This document shows, piece after piece, positions 10,184 to 18,806 of a stretch of DNA of 64,000 nucleotides. The stretch spans positions 620,001 through 684,000 of the forward strand of contig CAVSQX010000001.1 in assembly GCA_963730225.1 (NCBI GenBank). The letters run 5' to 3'. Within the stretch, counting starts at the first letter, position 1. Each line of letters begins with the position of its first letter. The position numbers and the translations under genes are program-made. The DNA comes from CAVSQX01 sp963730225. Its GTDB lineage: Bacteria; Planctomycetota; Phycisphaerae; Tepidisphaerales; Tepidisphaeraceae. The notes beneath the pieces were generated by a model, which had not been told where the DNA came from, searched no databases, and saw nothing but the letters and a program-made list of their open reading frames with translations.

Positions 10184-10322
10184 GGATGCCGCAACGACGC
10201 CCCACCGCTTTTTTATCGGCCCCTGTCTGGAATCGCCGTTCACTTTGCCCGGCGCCCGTTTGAATCGTACCTTCCTTAAATCGCGCTGTCATCGCTGGAC
10301 GGCCCGATGCGGGAGGAGCGGA

Positions 10323-10772
10323 ATGGCAAGCTTACGATTCGGTGAACTGCTGACGCGGCTGGTTCATCTGAGCCGGCTCGATGTCGAGGAAATTCTCCAG
10401 GAACAAAAAGGAACGCATCGGCGCTTCGGGCAGATTGCCATGGAGATGGGATTCTGCGCAGCCGAAGACGTCTGGCAGGTTTGGTGTGAGCAGCTTCTGA
10501 CGCAGATGCCCAAGGTGGATTTGGATTCGCTGGGCGTCGACGCGCAGGCGGCGGCGGCTCTGCACCGCGATGTGGCGACGCGACTGAAAGCCATTCCGAT
10601 CCGCAGCCTCGGGCGCGTGCTGGTCGTGGCCGTCTGCGAGTCCAGCACCGATCGCATCGCGGCGGAACTGGAATTGATCACCCGGAAGGAATTGCGTTTC
10701 GTCCTGGCCGACGCGGAGCAGATTCTCAGCGCCATCAATGCCTACTACCCCGCCCCGCCGGCTGTCGCGTGA
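10323..10772 (+). CDS. GspE/MshE N-terminal domain protein (stand-alone)
   Basis: The ATG at 10323 follows GGAGGAGCGG, a strong ribosome-binding site, giving 149 residues (MASLRFGELLTRLVHLSR...). The sequence fits the type II secretion ATPase N-terminal (GspEN/MshEN) module: a helical first half (DVEEILQEQKGTHRRFGQIA, MGFCAAEDVWQVWCEQL) and an alpha/beta second half (DLDSLGVD, IPIRSLGRVLVVAVCESS). In full-length ATPases this module docks on the inner-membrane platform or binds c-di-GMP. Here no ATPase domain follows, so the protein could be a regulator or adaptor of a secretion or pilus machine. It shares the 3' region with the convergent MmcB-like gene (28-bp overlap). Confidence 0.7.
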   Translation: MASLRFGELLTRLVHLSRLDVEEILQEQKGTHRRFGQIAMEMGFCAAEDVWQVWCEQLLTQMPKVDLDSLGVDAQAAAALHRDVATRLKAIPIRSLGRVLVVAVCESSTDRIAAELELITRKELRFVLADAEQILSAINAYYPAPPAVA

Positions 10773-11418
10773 AAGCCGGGCGACAAAACTCGGATTCGCT
10801 GCGCCAATTGCTGTTGCTGGGCGAATAATTCGCGGTTGATCGAGTTGATGGCACGGTCGTCGGCTCGATAAATGTCGCCGGTCAGCGTGCGGGCGATGGC
10901 GGATTCGACGTATTGGCTGCGGGCACTTTCCTGCCATCGCGCCGAACGACCAGGTTGATTCCGTTTTCCCCCAATGTGAGCAATCCCCAACGCGGCGGCA
11001 AATCTTTTTTCTGCACGATGCCGCAGGGGGCCAGCACGTAATGCAGATTGGCCATCGGCTGCATGAGGCAGGAGTGGAATTTGCCCAGGCCGATCGATTG
11101 CCTCAGCGGTCCGCGCCGGCGGCGGGAATTGCCGCGACGCTCCATCATGCACAGCGTCATCTGTCCGTCGTCGCTTTTGTCGCGCAGAAAATCGGCGCGC
11201 GACGCCTTGCATTCGACGAAGCAAACCTGCGGCAGTTCGCGCGGAACGTTCAGGTAATTGCTGTATGGGCGAAACACGCCGGTGCCGACGGCGTCGATGA
11301 TGCCCAGCGGTTTGAGCCGCACTTCCGCCGCGATGCAGCGATAGCCCATGCGGAACAGCCAGCGACATCCTTCCTTTTTCAACAGTCGGTGTAAATCCGT
11401 TTCACCGGGCATTGGCAC
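10745..11418 (-). CDS. MmcB-like PD-(D/E)XK DNA-repair nuclease (apparent frameshift)
   Basis: From the ATG at 11418 the product reads MPMPGETDLHRLLKKEG and carries FVECKASRADFLRDKS at residues ~68-83, the E-x-K...S-x-A-D-F-x-x-D motif of the MmcB/PF06319 group of restriction-like nucleases. The later MANLHYVLAPCGIVQKKDLP matches the family's conserved C-terminal half. This frame stops at 10882. The adjacent frame carries on smoothly as SQYVESAIARTLTGDIYRAD to 10745, so one base is missing near 10920 (CCCGCAGC). Reconstructed length is about 224 residues. MmcB proteins are damage-inducible and linked to mutagenesis in alphaproteobacteria; the role here is inferred. Confidence 0.65.
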
Positions 11419-11466
11419 TCCTTTGCCGAATCTGCTGCGGGTTTTGCGCCGTTTAAGCGGCGAGCA

Positions 11467-13113
11467 TCACCCGTGATCGTTCGTCTGGTTGTTCGAGGGA
11501 AGACTAATCTCCCAACCGCCTCCCAGCGCTTTGTAGAGCGCGACCAGATCGCTGGAAATCGCCCGATCGCTTTGCGCCAGCGAATCCTCGGCGGCGAACT
11601 CGGCCCGCTCGGCATCGAGTACGGTAAGAAAATCGACCACGCCCTGTGCATACTGCTGCTTGGCCAGATCGACGGCTTGCCGAGCCGCTTCAACCGCATC
11701 GCTCAGCGATTTGCGGCGCAGCTGTTCGGTCCGATAGGATGCCAGCGAATCTTCCACATCTTTCAGCGCCGTCAGCACCGTCTGCTGGTAGTTTTCCAAG
11801 GCCTGCTGCTGCAATTCTTTGTTGACCTCAATGTTCGCCCGAATTCGGCCGGCGTCGAAGATCGGCCAACTCAGGCCGGGAGAGAGCGCCCAATATTTGC
11901 TGTTCCAATCCAGAATGTGCTTGGCTTCGGTGCTGTCGAATCCGAAAGCGGCGGTGATGCTGAATTTGGGAAAAAGATCGGCGGTGGCGACGCCGACACG
12001 GGCCGTGGCGCCGGCGATCTGCCGCTCGGCGCGGCGAATGTCGGGCCGGCGGCGCAACAGTTCCGACGGCAGACCGACCGGCACCTCCGGCGGCACCGGT
12101 GGAATCGGCGCTTCGACCACTAATTCCTGGCGAAGGGCATCGGGGTCTTGTCCGAGCAAAACCGCCAGCGTGTGAATCGAAATCCGAACCTGCGCATCAA
12201 GCCCCGGAAGCACGGCGGCCGTTGTCGCCACTTGCGTCGCCTCGCGCGCGACATCCAATTGCGTGACCAATCCCGCGTTGTATTTCGATGTGGTTAGATC
12301 GAGCGTGTCCTGCTGCGCGGCGAGATTCTCTTTGGCGATGGCCAGTTGCCGCTGGTAGCCGCGGAGATCGACGTAGTTTCGCGCCACCTCGGCCAAAAGC
12401 GAGACAAGCACGTCATGAAAATCATCCGTGGCGGCGGCAATGTCGGCGTCGGCGGCTTCGATGGCGCGGCGTTGCCCGCCGAAAACGTCGATCTCCCACG
12501 TCGCGTCAAAGCCGACTTCGTACAGATTCGTGTCTACGCCCGGGAACCCGCCGGAACCGAAGGGGCTCTGCGGGCCGCCGAGGTGTTCTCCGGTATCCAC
12601 GCTTCCCCCGCCGCTGTCGGCAACCTGCTGCTGGGGTTGCGCCTTCATGGATGGAGCTTTGAGATTTCCTTTTGATGTGGAGGCGGCCGAGCCGGTGGAC
12701 GATGGGGTTCCGCCAAATGCACCCAGGGGAATGGTTACATTTTGGCTGCCTCGGGCCCGTTGGTATCCACCGCCGAGATCCGCCGTGGGCCAAAGTTCGG
12801 AGCCCACGACACCGCGCTGGGCGCGGGCCTGTCGGACGCGCGATTCAGCCTGAAGCAGATTCAGATTGCTCCGGACGGCCCGCTGGATGAGCGAATTCAG
12901 TTCCGGATCGTTGAATGTCGTCCACCACTGGGTGATCGGCACGGGCCGGTTGCTGGCGACGCTGGATTGCGTGGTGGCAGGCGGCACGGCCGTTTCGGGG
13001 AAGGATGGCTGCACCTTCACCTCCGGCGGCTTGTAATTGGGACCAACCTCGCAGCCGGCCAGAATCAGGGCGGAAAGAAGACCGCATTTCATCCGCAAAG
13101 CTTTTCTAGACAT
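11467..13113 (-). CDS. RND efflux outer-membrane lipoprotein, NodT/OprM (TolC) family
   Basis: The protein starts MSRKALRMKCGLLSALILAGC; LILAGC is a lipobox, so Cys21 is lipidated. EVGPNYKPPEVKVQPSFPE follows, the hallmark of OprM/NodT factors. Two OEP repeats are visible (ELNSLIQRAVRSNLNLLQAESRV and, in the second half, RRAERQIAGATARVGVATADLFPKFSITAAFGF). The conserved motifs LPSELLRRRPDIRRAE and QYAQGVVDFLTVLDAER are present. It forms a trimeric channel across the outer membrane and periplasm for a tripartite pump. The insert at residues 115-185 (Gly/Ser/Gln-rich) is unusual. No adaptor or pump is adjacent; MacA/MacB 6 kb away is one candidate partner (inference). Confidence 0.9.
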   Translation of the reverse strand: MSRKALRMKCGLLSALILAGCEVGPNYKPPEVKVQPSFPETAVPPATTQSSVASNRPVPITQWWTTFNDPELNSLIQRAVRSNLNLLQAESRVRQARAQRGVVGSELWPTADLGGGYQRARGSQNVTIPLGAFGGTPSSTGSAASTSKGNLKAPSMKAQPQQQVADSGGGSVDTGEHLGGPQSPFGSGGFPGVDTNLYEVGFDATWEIDVFGGQRRAIEAADADIAAATDDFHDVLVSLLAEVARNYVDLRGYQRQLAIAKENLAAQQDTLDLTTSKYNAGLVTQLDVAREATQVATTAAVLPGLDAQVRISIHTLAVLLGQDPDALRQELVVEAPIPPVPPEVPVGLPSELLRRRPDIRRAERQIAGATARVGVATADLFPKFSITAAFGFDSTEAKHILDWNSKYWALSPGLSWPIFDAGRIRANIEVNKELQQQALENYQQTVLTALKDVEDSLASYRTEQLRRKSLSDAVEAARQAVDLAKQQYAQGVVDFLTVLDAERAEFAAEDSLAQSDRAISSDLVALYKALGGGWEISLPSNNQTNDHG

Positions 13114-13367
13114 CGGACTAGCCTTTTTTGGAGCGATCGGAAGATATTAGCGAGCCAAACCGGTTGGACCAAGTGCGCCCGGATTGGGCCGGGCGGGATA
13201 CGCCTGGGACATGAAATCGCCGCAGGCACAAATTTCCGCGGCATCAAAATGTCGATCTTAGTGCCTATGCTCGTAATGCTTATGGCCATTTGTCCTTTGG
13301 TCGATAAGTTCGGCGACGAGGTGTGAGTTTTCACCCTCGGCGACAGCCGATAATGTAAGCAATTCCA
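13114..13367. other. Intergenic region upstream of the polysaccharide-export operon, with hairpin
   Basis: About 250 bp without a convincing gene. It contains a GC hairpin at 13337-13350 (TCGGC-GACA-GCCGA), immediately followed by TAATGT and 17 nt later by the wzm ATG. A looser inverted repeat, GAGGTGTGA/TTCACCCTC, lies at 13319-13339. These could be an operator or leader structure for the downstream operon. GATAAT at 13349-13354 resembles a -10 box, but no good -35 is evident. Confidence 0.35.
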
Positions 13368-14303
13368 ATGGATGCAAGCGTGATGGAATCTTCGTTGCCG
13401 CAACCAACGGCTGCGCTGCCTGGAAATCGGCCAGGCAGCGCGGAACTGGTTATCCAGCCCAGTCGGGGATGGATCGCCATCGACTGGAAGGAAATGCTCC
13501 ACTATCGGGAGCTGCTCTTTTTCCTCATCTGGCGCGACGTGAAGGTGCGCTACAAGCAATCGGTGCTGGGAATCGCCTGGGCGGTGCTGGTGCCGCTGTT
13601 GAACATGCTGATCTTTACCGTCATCTTCCATGTTCTGCTGAAAATCGGCCGAGACATGGCGACGCCCGATGGCCGGTTGATTCCGTATTCGATCTTTGTC
13701 TACTCCGCGTTGCTGCCCTGGCAGCTTTTCAGCAATTCGCTGACCACCGGTGGAATGGCAATGGTCAACCAGCAACATTTGCTGACCAAGATTTATTTTC
13801 CCCGTTTGTTTATGCCCACGGCGGCCGTCGGTGGACTGCTGGTGGATATGGCGATTTCGTTTGGTGTGATGGCTTGCCTGATGTTGGCCTACCATTTTGT
13901 CCCGTCATATCGCTTCGTGCCGGGCTGGCGGCTGCTCGCCCTGCCCCTGCTGCTGGTTTTGTCGATCACGCTTGGATTGGGCGTGGCGTACACGCTGTCG
14001 GCGGTCACCGTGACCTACCGCGATTTCCGCTTCCTGATTCCCTTTGCCAACCAGATTCTGTTGTACGTCAGCTTCGTGGCGTATCCGACGCCCCCGGGTC
14101 TGGCCATGCAGCACCCCAGGATCAACGCGGTCTTGGCGCTGAATCCGATGTACGGAATCGTCGACGCCTATCGCTGGGCATTTCTGGGCACGCCGTTGCA
14201 TTGGCCGACGCTGGCGATTGCGGCGGTCATCAGCGTGGCGATCCTGATTTTCGGAATGTTCTATTTCCGCAGAACCGAGCGGCGGTTCGCGGACATCGCA
14301 TGA
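13368..14303 (+). CDS. ABC-2 type polysaccharide export permease (Wzm-like)
   Basis: The 311-residue protein has a cytoplasmic N-terminus with the typical amphipathic lead-in DWKEMLHYRELLFFLIWRDVKVRYKQSVLG, which precedes six membrane helices (about residues 65-90, 110-125, 145-175, 185-215, 225-245, 275-295). It ends in FYFRRTERRFADIA, the conserved cytoplasmic tail of Wzm/TagG-type permeases. With the ATPase encoded 9 nt downstream it should export a lipid-linked polysaccharide (O-antigen, capsule or similar) across the inner membrane. It begins an operon with three glycosyltransferases. Confidence 0.9.
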   Translation: MDASVMESSLPQPTAALPGNRPGSAELVIQPSRGWIAIDWKEMLHYRELLFFLIWRDVKVRYKQSVLGIAWAVLVPLLNMLIFTVIFHVLLKIGRDMATPDGRLIPYSIFVYSALLPWQLFSNSLTTGGMAMVNQQHLLTKIYFPRLFMPTAAVGGLLVDMAISFGVMACLMLAYHFVPSYRFVPGWRLLALPLLLVLSITLGLGVAYTLSAVTVTYRDFRFLIPFANQILLYVSFVAYPTPPGLAMQHPRINAVLALNPMYGIVDAYRWAFLGTPLHWPTLAIAAVISVAILIFGMFYFRRTERRFADIA

Positions 14304-14312
14304 GCTGATCGT

Positions 14313-15608
14313 ATGGAAAATCCCATCATCACCGCCGACGGCCTGGGCAAGGCGTATCAGCTTGGGCTGAAGATCGACAAGAATCAGACGTTCCGCGATG
14401 CGCTGATGGGCGCGATCCAATCCCCGCTGAAGCGATTGCGGGCCCGCATCGGCGAGCCAACCGGCGGCGAAGACACCTTCTGGGCTCTGAAGAACGTTTC
14501 ATTTCAGGTCAATCAGGGCGAAGTGATGGGGCTGATCGGCCGAAACGGGGCGGGGAAAAGCACGCTGCTGAAAGTGTTCAGCCGGATTACCGAGCCGACC
14601 GAAGGCCGCGCGGTTCTGCGCGGGCGGGTGGCGTCGTTGCTGGAAGTGGGCACCGGATTTCATCCGGAGCTCAGCGGGCGGGAAAATATCTATTTGAACG
14701 GCGCGATACTCGGCATGAAAAAAGCCGAGATCGACCGCAAGTTCGATCAGATCGTTGAATTTGCCGAGGTGACCAAATTTCTCGACACGCAGGTGAAGCG
14801 GTACAGCTCGGGAATGTACGTTCGGCTGGCGTTCGCGGTGGCGGCGCATCTGGAGCCGGAAATTCTCATCGTCGATGAAGTGCTGGCCGTGGGCGATGCG
14901 GCGTTTCAGAAAAAATGCCTGGGGAAAATGAGCGATGTGGTGCGCGACGGCCGAACGATTCTGTTCGTCAGCCACAACATGGACTCCATCGCCAGTCTCT
15001 GCTCGCACACGCTGCTGATGCAGAACGGTCGAGTCACCGAACGGCTCACCTGCGACGAGGGAATCAAGCGTTACCTGGCGATGATCAACGAAGGCGCCGA
15101 GTTGCCGTTGGCGGAAAAACCGCGCTGGCAAAAGCGCAAGCGCCCGCCGATTCTGGTGGGATTGAATATCATCGGCGGCGGCGGGCACAAAAATGTTGTG
15201 GACAGCGGCGGCCGGGTGACCTTCGAAGTGGAAATTGCCAATTGCGAGGACATTCGCAGCGGTGCGACGTGCGGAATCGCCGTTACCAATGAGCGCGGGC
15301 AACGGATCGTTTTTTTTCACACGCAATTGCAGGGCGGATTCACCTTCAAAGGCGAGAGCAATGCGAAGCTGACCTGCGTGGTTCCGTCCTTGCCGCTGGT
15401 GCCCAACTCGTATTTTGTGGAGCTGGTTTTCTCCGATGGATCGGGGCTGATCGAGAAAGTCGAGCGGGCCGACCGGCTCGACGTGGTTTACGCCGACGTG
15501 CTGGGAACCGGAAAGATTCCCAGCAATCGCCAGGGATACGTCGTTTGGCCCAGTGAATGGACCTACAGCGGTCAGGTCGAAGATCTGCGCGAAACGGCGA
15601 TCGCGTGA
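14313..15608 (+). CDS. Polysaccharide ABC transporter ATPase (Wzt-like) with C-terminal sugar-binding domain
   Basis: The 431-residue protein has the nucleotide-binding domain in residues 1-250: Walker A GLIGRNGAGKSTLLK, ABC signature YSSGMYVRLAFA, Walker B EILIVDEVLAVGD and H-loop LFVSHNM. An N-terminal extension of about 50 residues before the P-loop is usual for this family. Residues 280-425 form a beta-rich Wzt C-terminal domain (VTFEVEIANCEDIRSG, GESNAKLTCVVPSLPL) that recognises the terminal modification of the polymer in the better-known O9a system. It pairs with the upstream permease. The following glycosyltransferase starts 1 nt after its stop, indicating tight co-expression. Confidence 0.92.
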   Translation: MENPIITADGLGKAYQLGLKIDKNQTFRDALMGAIQSPLKRLRARIGEPTGGEDTFWALKNVSFQVNQGEVMGLIGRNGAGKSTLLKVFSRITEPTEGRAVLRGRVASLLEVGTGFHPELSGRENIYLNGAILGMKKAEIDRKFDQIVEFAEVTKFLDTQVKRYSSGMYVRLAFAVAAHLEPEILIVDEVLAVGDAAFQKKCLGKMSDVVRDGRTILFVSHNMDSIASLCSHTLLMQNGRVTERLTCDEGIKRYLAMINEGAELPLAEKPRWQKRKRPPILVGLNIIGGGGHKNVVDSGGRVTFEVEIANCEDIRSGATCGIAVTNERGQRIVFFHTQLQGGFTFKGESNAKLTCVVPSLPLVPNSYFVELVFSDGSGLIEKVERADRLDVVYADVLGTGKIPSNRQGYVVWPSEWTYSGQVEDLRETAIA

Positions 15609-15609
15609 C

Positions 15610-16896
15610 ATGAAAATAGTTCAACTGAGCACCGGCGACATCGGCGGCGGAGCCGCGCGGGCCGCCTATCGGCTGCACAACGGGTTGCTGCGGCTTGGAA
15701 TCGATTCGACGATGCTGGTCCTTCGGCGAACCAGCGGGCAGCCCAGCGTGCGCGGCCTGAAATGGTCCGAGGATTTGGCCACCCGGCTTCGCCGCCGCCA
15801 CCGACGCAATCAGATTCGCAGGGATTTTGATCCCTATCGCAAAACGCTTCCACCGGGTTTCGAACTTTTCAGCGATGATCGCAGTGAGGTGGGCTTCGAT
15901 CTGGTCCGCCAGATTCCGCCGTGCGATCTGATCAACCTGCATTGGGTCGCCGGGTTCCTGGATTACGAGATATTCTTCGATCATCTGCCGCCCCGGATGC
16001 CGCTGGTCTGGCGTCTGCCCGACATGAGCCCGTTGACCGGCGGCTGTCACTACGACGGCGGATGCGGCAAGTTCCCCGATCGATGCGGCGCGTGCCCGGT
16101 TCTTGGTTCGACACACGAAAACGATCTGTCGCGACAGGTGTGGAAGCGCAAATCGGCGGCGCTGGAAAAACTGGATGTTCAGCAATTGCACGTCGTCGGG
16201 CCGAGCCGATGGATCGCCCAGCAGGCTAAACGCAGCTCGCTGCTGGGAAGATTTCCCAGCTCGGTGATTCCCAACGGTGTGGACGTAACAGAGTTTGCCC
16301 CGCGCGACAAAGGGTCGTCCCGCGATGTGCTGGGAGTTCCGCGCCAGGCGAAGGTCGTGCTCTTCGCCGCGGATTCGGCCTCGAATCCGCGCAAGGGGTT
16401 CCAATATCTGGCCGCCGCCCTGGCGGGAATCGGCGGCACGAGCGAAGTCTTTCTGCTCACCGTCGGCGGCGGCAAGCCGGAGGCGCCGGACTTTCCGCAA
16501 TTGCATCTTGGAAAAATCGCCGACGACCGGATGCTGGCGATGATCTACAGCGCGGCGGATGTCTTCGTGATTCCGTCGTTGCAGGAATCGTTCGGTTTGA
16601 CGGTGATCGAGTCGATGGCGTGCGGCACGCCGGTGGTCGGATTCGACACGGGCGGAATTCCCGACATGGTTCGGCCCGGTGAAAGCGGATTTCTTGCGCC
16701 CCTCGGCGACGCCCGTGCACTGGGTCATGCGATTTTGCAGGCGCTGGACGCAAAAACCGATCGGGTGCAAATGGGCGAGCGCTGCCGGCAGATCGCGGTG
16801 GAGGAATACTCGCAGGAGCTTCAGGCCCGCCGATACGCCGAGCTTTATCGCTCGATTTTAGCGGAGTTGCCGGCGCAGCGTGTTGCGGTAACCTGA
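15610..16896 (+). CDS. Glycosyltransferase family 4 (GT-B fold)
   Basis: The ATG at 15610 is preferred (MKIVQLSTGDIGGGAARAAYRLHNGL) because it begins the Rossmann strand and follows the Wzt stop directly. The 428-residue product has the N-terminal acceptor domain and the C-terminal donor domain with VIPNGVDVTEF, FIPSLQESFGLTVIESMACGTPVVGFDTGGIPDMV; the E-x7-E motif (ESFGLTVIE) of GT4 enzymes is intact. A Cys-rich loop (CHYDGGCGKFPDRCGACPVLG) is typical of a WcaI/DUF-like subgroup. It should add a sugar from a nucleotide donor to the lipid-linked polysaccharide on the cytoplasmic side. Donor and linkage are unknown. Confidence 0.9.
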   Translation: MKIVQLSTGDIGGGAARAAYRLHNGLLRLGIDSTMLVLRRTSGQPSVRGLKWSEDLATRLRRRHRRNQIRRDFDPYRKTLPPGFELFSDDRSEVGFDLVRQIPPCDLINLHWVAGFLDYEIFFDHLPPRMPLVWRLPDMSPLTGGCHYDGGCGKFPDRCGACPVLGSTHENDLSRQVWKRKSAALEKLDVQQLHVVGPSRWIAQQAKRSSLLGRFPSSVIPNGVDVTEFAPRDKGSSRDVLGVPRQAKVVLFAADSASNPRKGFQYLAAALAGIGGTSEVFLLTVGGGKPEAPDFPQLHLGKIADDRMLAMIYSAADVFVIPSLQESFGLTVIESMACGTPVVGFDTGGIPDMVRPGESGFLAPLGDARALGHAILQALDAKTDRVQMGERCRQIAVEEYSQELQARRYAELYRSILAELPAQRVAVT

Positions 16897-16934
16897 CTTC
16901 GGAGCCGATACTGTTAAGGGCGGCCCGGACCACG

Positions 16935-17876
16935 ATGCTGGCGCAGAATCAAAAGATCGATCCTTCGACGCGTCCGGTGAACGAACCGGCCGAGCCGGCA
17001 ACGCTGCCTCGAATCACGGTCATCACTCCCAGCATGAACCAGGCGCAGTATCTGGAGCACACGATTCGCTCGATCGTCGATCAGAATTATCCGAACCTGG
17101 AATGGTTCCTCGTCGACGGCGGAAGCACAGACGGGAGCGTGGACATCATCAAAAAGTACGAGAAGCATTTCGCCTGGTACGTGAGCGAGAAGGATCGAAA
17201 TCAATCCGACGCCATCAACAAGGGATACCAGCGGGCCACGGGCGAAATCTGCTGTTATGTCAACAGCGACGACGTGCTGGAGCCGGGCGCGCTGCACTAC
17301 GCCGCCCGTGCTTTTACGCCGCAGGTGAACTGGATCGTCGGTTGGGCGAAATACTTCGACAATTCCGGCGACGAATGGGTTTATGGCCCGCAGCGCTGCC
17401 GGGAACCGATCGACATGTTCCTGCACAACCCCGTTCCACAGATCGCTTCATTCTGGCGCACCAGCGCGCTGAAGCTGGTGGGCCCGATCAGCGAGGATTA
17501 CTCGTGGTCGCTGGATTACGAGTATTGGATGCGCCTGTATTTCGAGGCCGGCTGGAGGCCGACTTACGTTCGACGCTGCCTGGGAGGATTCCGATTGCAC
17601 ATGGAATCCAAGAGCATCGGGCAACCCGATCGGTTCGCCGCGGAAAACGGCAGGATTCACGCCAAGTATGAATCGTATCTCACCGTCGCCCAGCGTCGGG
17701 AACTGGCGCGGCGACGGCGGCAGGAGGCGGCCAAACGATCGACCACCGCGATGTGGGAAGCGCTCGAAAAGCACGATGTCACCGCGGCGCGGCGGCACGC
17801 CATCGAATCGGTTCGGAATCAGAAATTCTCCTTCAGCGCCTGGAGAACTCTCGCCCTGGCTCTGCGCGGACATTAA
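16935..17876 (+). CDS. Glycosyltransferase family 2 (GT-A fold)
   Basis: The 313-residue protein begins the GT-A domain at about residue 27 with ITVITPSMNQAQYLEHTIRS and continues LVDGGSTDGSVDII and ICCYVNSDDVLEPG, where NSDD is the metal-binding DxD-like motif. It lacks membrane helices. The C-terminal helix-rich tail (LARRRRQEAAKRSTTAMWEAL) is similar in layout to that of the next GT2, and both end in 'R.A...W.T..LALRG' style sequences, suggesting duplication. It is the fourth gene of the export operon, 38 nt after the GT4 gene, and likely extends the same polymer. Confidence 0.88.
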   Translation: MLAQNQKIDPSTRPVNEPAEPATLPRITVITPSMNQAQYLEHTIRSIVDQNYPNLEWFLVDGGSTDGSVDIIKKYEKHFAWYVSEKDRNQSDAINKGYQRATGEICCYVNSDDVLEPGALHYAARAFTPQVNWIVGWAKYFDNSGDEWVYGPQRCREPIDMFLHNPVPQIASFWRTSALKLVGPISEDYSWSLDYEYWMRLYFEAGWRPTYVRRCLGGFRLHMESKSIGQPDRFAAENGRIHAKYESYLTVAQRRELARRRRQEAAKRSTTAMWEALEKHDVTAARRHAIESVRNQKFSFSAWRTLALALRGH

Positions 17877-17884
17877 CCAACGCC

Positions 17885-18802
17885 ATGATCGCGCCCGCCG
17901 ACACCCCCGCCGTTTCCGTCTGCATGCCGGTTTACAACGGCCAGGCTTATCTTCGCGAAGCGGTGGTGAGCATCTTGAGCCAATCGTTCGGCGATTTTGA
18001 ATTCATCATAGTCGATGACGGCTCGACCGATCGCACGCCGGCGATTCTTCGGGACTTTGCCGCGCAGGATCGGCGCGTGCGCGTGATCAGCCGTCCGAAT
18101 ACCGGCATTGCCGGTGCGCTCAATGACGCCATCGCCGCGGCCCGGGGAGAATTTGTCGCCCGCATGGACGCCGACGACGTGGCTCAGCCGCGGCGCTTCG
18201 AGAAGCAAATCGAATTCCTTCGCGCTCATCCGGAGGTCGTCGTGTTGGGCAGCCGAGTGCTGCTGATCGACCCGTACGGCACGCCGTTGTACGAATCGAA
18301 TCATCAACTGACGCACGAAGAGATCGAAAAGACGATGCTCCAGGGAATCGGCTGGGCGGTCGTGCATCCGACGGCGATGATGCGAACGGCGGCGGTGCGC
18401 TCGGCCGGCGGTTACCGCGCGGAATTTGTACCGTCGGAAGACCTCGATCTGTTTCTGCGTCTGGCGCAAGCGGGCAGGATCGCCAATTTGCCGGAAGTTC
18501 TTCTGCACTATCGCCAGCATCGCAACAGCGCCAACCACACCCGTTCCAACGAACAGGATCGCACGAAAAGGGCGATACTCACCCAGGCCTACGCCCAGCG
18601 CGGCATGTCTTTGCCCGCCGACTGGAAGCCGCCGCGACGGCAGGTGATGCCGCTGGAGCGCGAGATCGACATGTGGGGCTGGAAAGCACTGCGTCACGGC
18701 AACATCGCCGCCGCCCGCCGGCACGCCCTGTCGGCGGTGCGATTGGCGCCGTTCTCGGCCACATCCTGGCGGCTGATGTTCTGCGCCCTGCGCGGACGAT
18801 GA
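17885..18802 (+). CDS. Glycosyltransferase family 2 (GT-A fold)
   Basis: The ATG at 17885, 8 nt after the previous stop, gives 305 residues and starts just before the family's first strand (VSVCMPVYNGQAYLREAVVS); longer readings overlap the previous gene out of frame. The motifs IIVDDGSTDRTPAIL and FVARMDADDVAQP (DxD = DAD) are intact. The helix ending KALRHGNIAAARRHALSAVR parallels the end of the preceding GT2. It closes the polysaccharide operon and is convergent with the MacB permease gene, only 4 bp apart. Confidence 0.9.
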   Translation: MIAPADTPAVSVCMPVYNGQAYLREAVVSILSQSFGDFEFIIVDDGSTDRTPAILRDFAAQDRRVRVISRPNTGIAGALNDAIAAARGEFVARMDADDVAQPRRFEKQIEFLRAHPEVVVLGSRVLLIDPYGTPLYESNHQLTHEEIEKTMLQGIGWAVVHPTAMMRTAAVRSAGGYRAEFVPSEDLDLFLRLAQAGRIANLPEVLLHYRQHRNSANHTRSNEQDRTKRAILTQAYAQRGMSLPADWKPPRRQVMPLEREIDMWGWKALRHGNIAAARRHALSAVRLAPFSATSWRLMFCALRGR

Positions 18803-18806
18803 GCCA

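Noticed and set aside
13256..13326. Tiny hydrophobic peptide frame (MSILVPMLVMLMAICPLVDK and on) before wzm
   Set aside because: Too short and without a ribosome-binding site; likely chance within the leader region.
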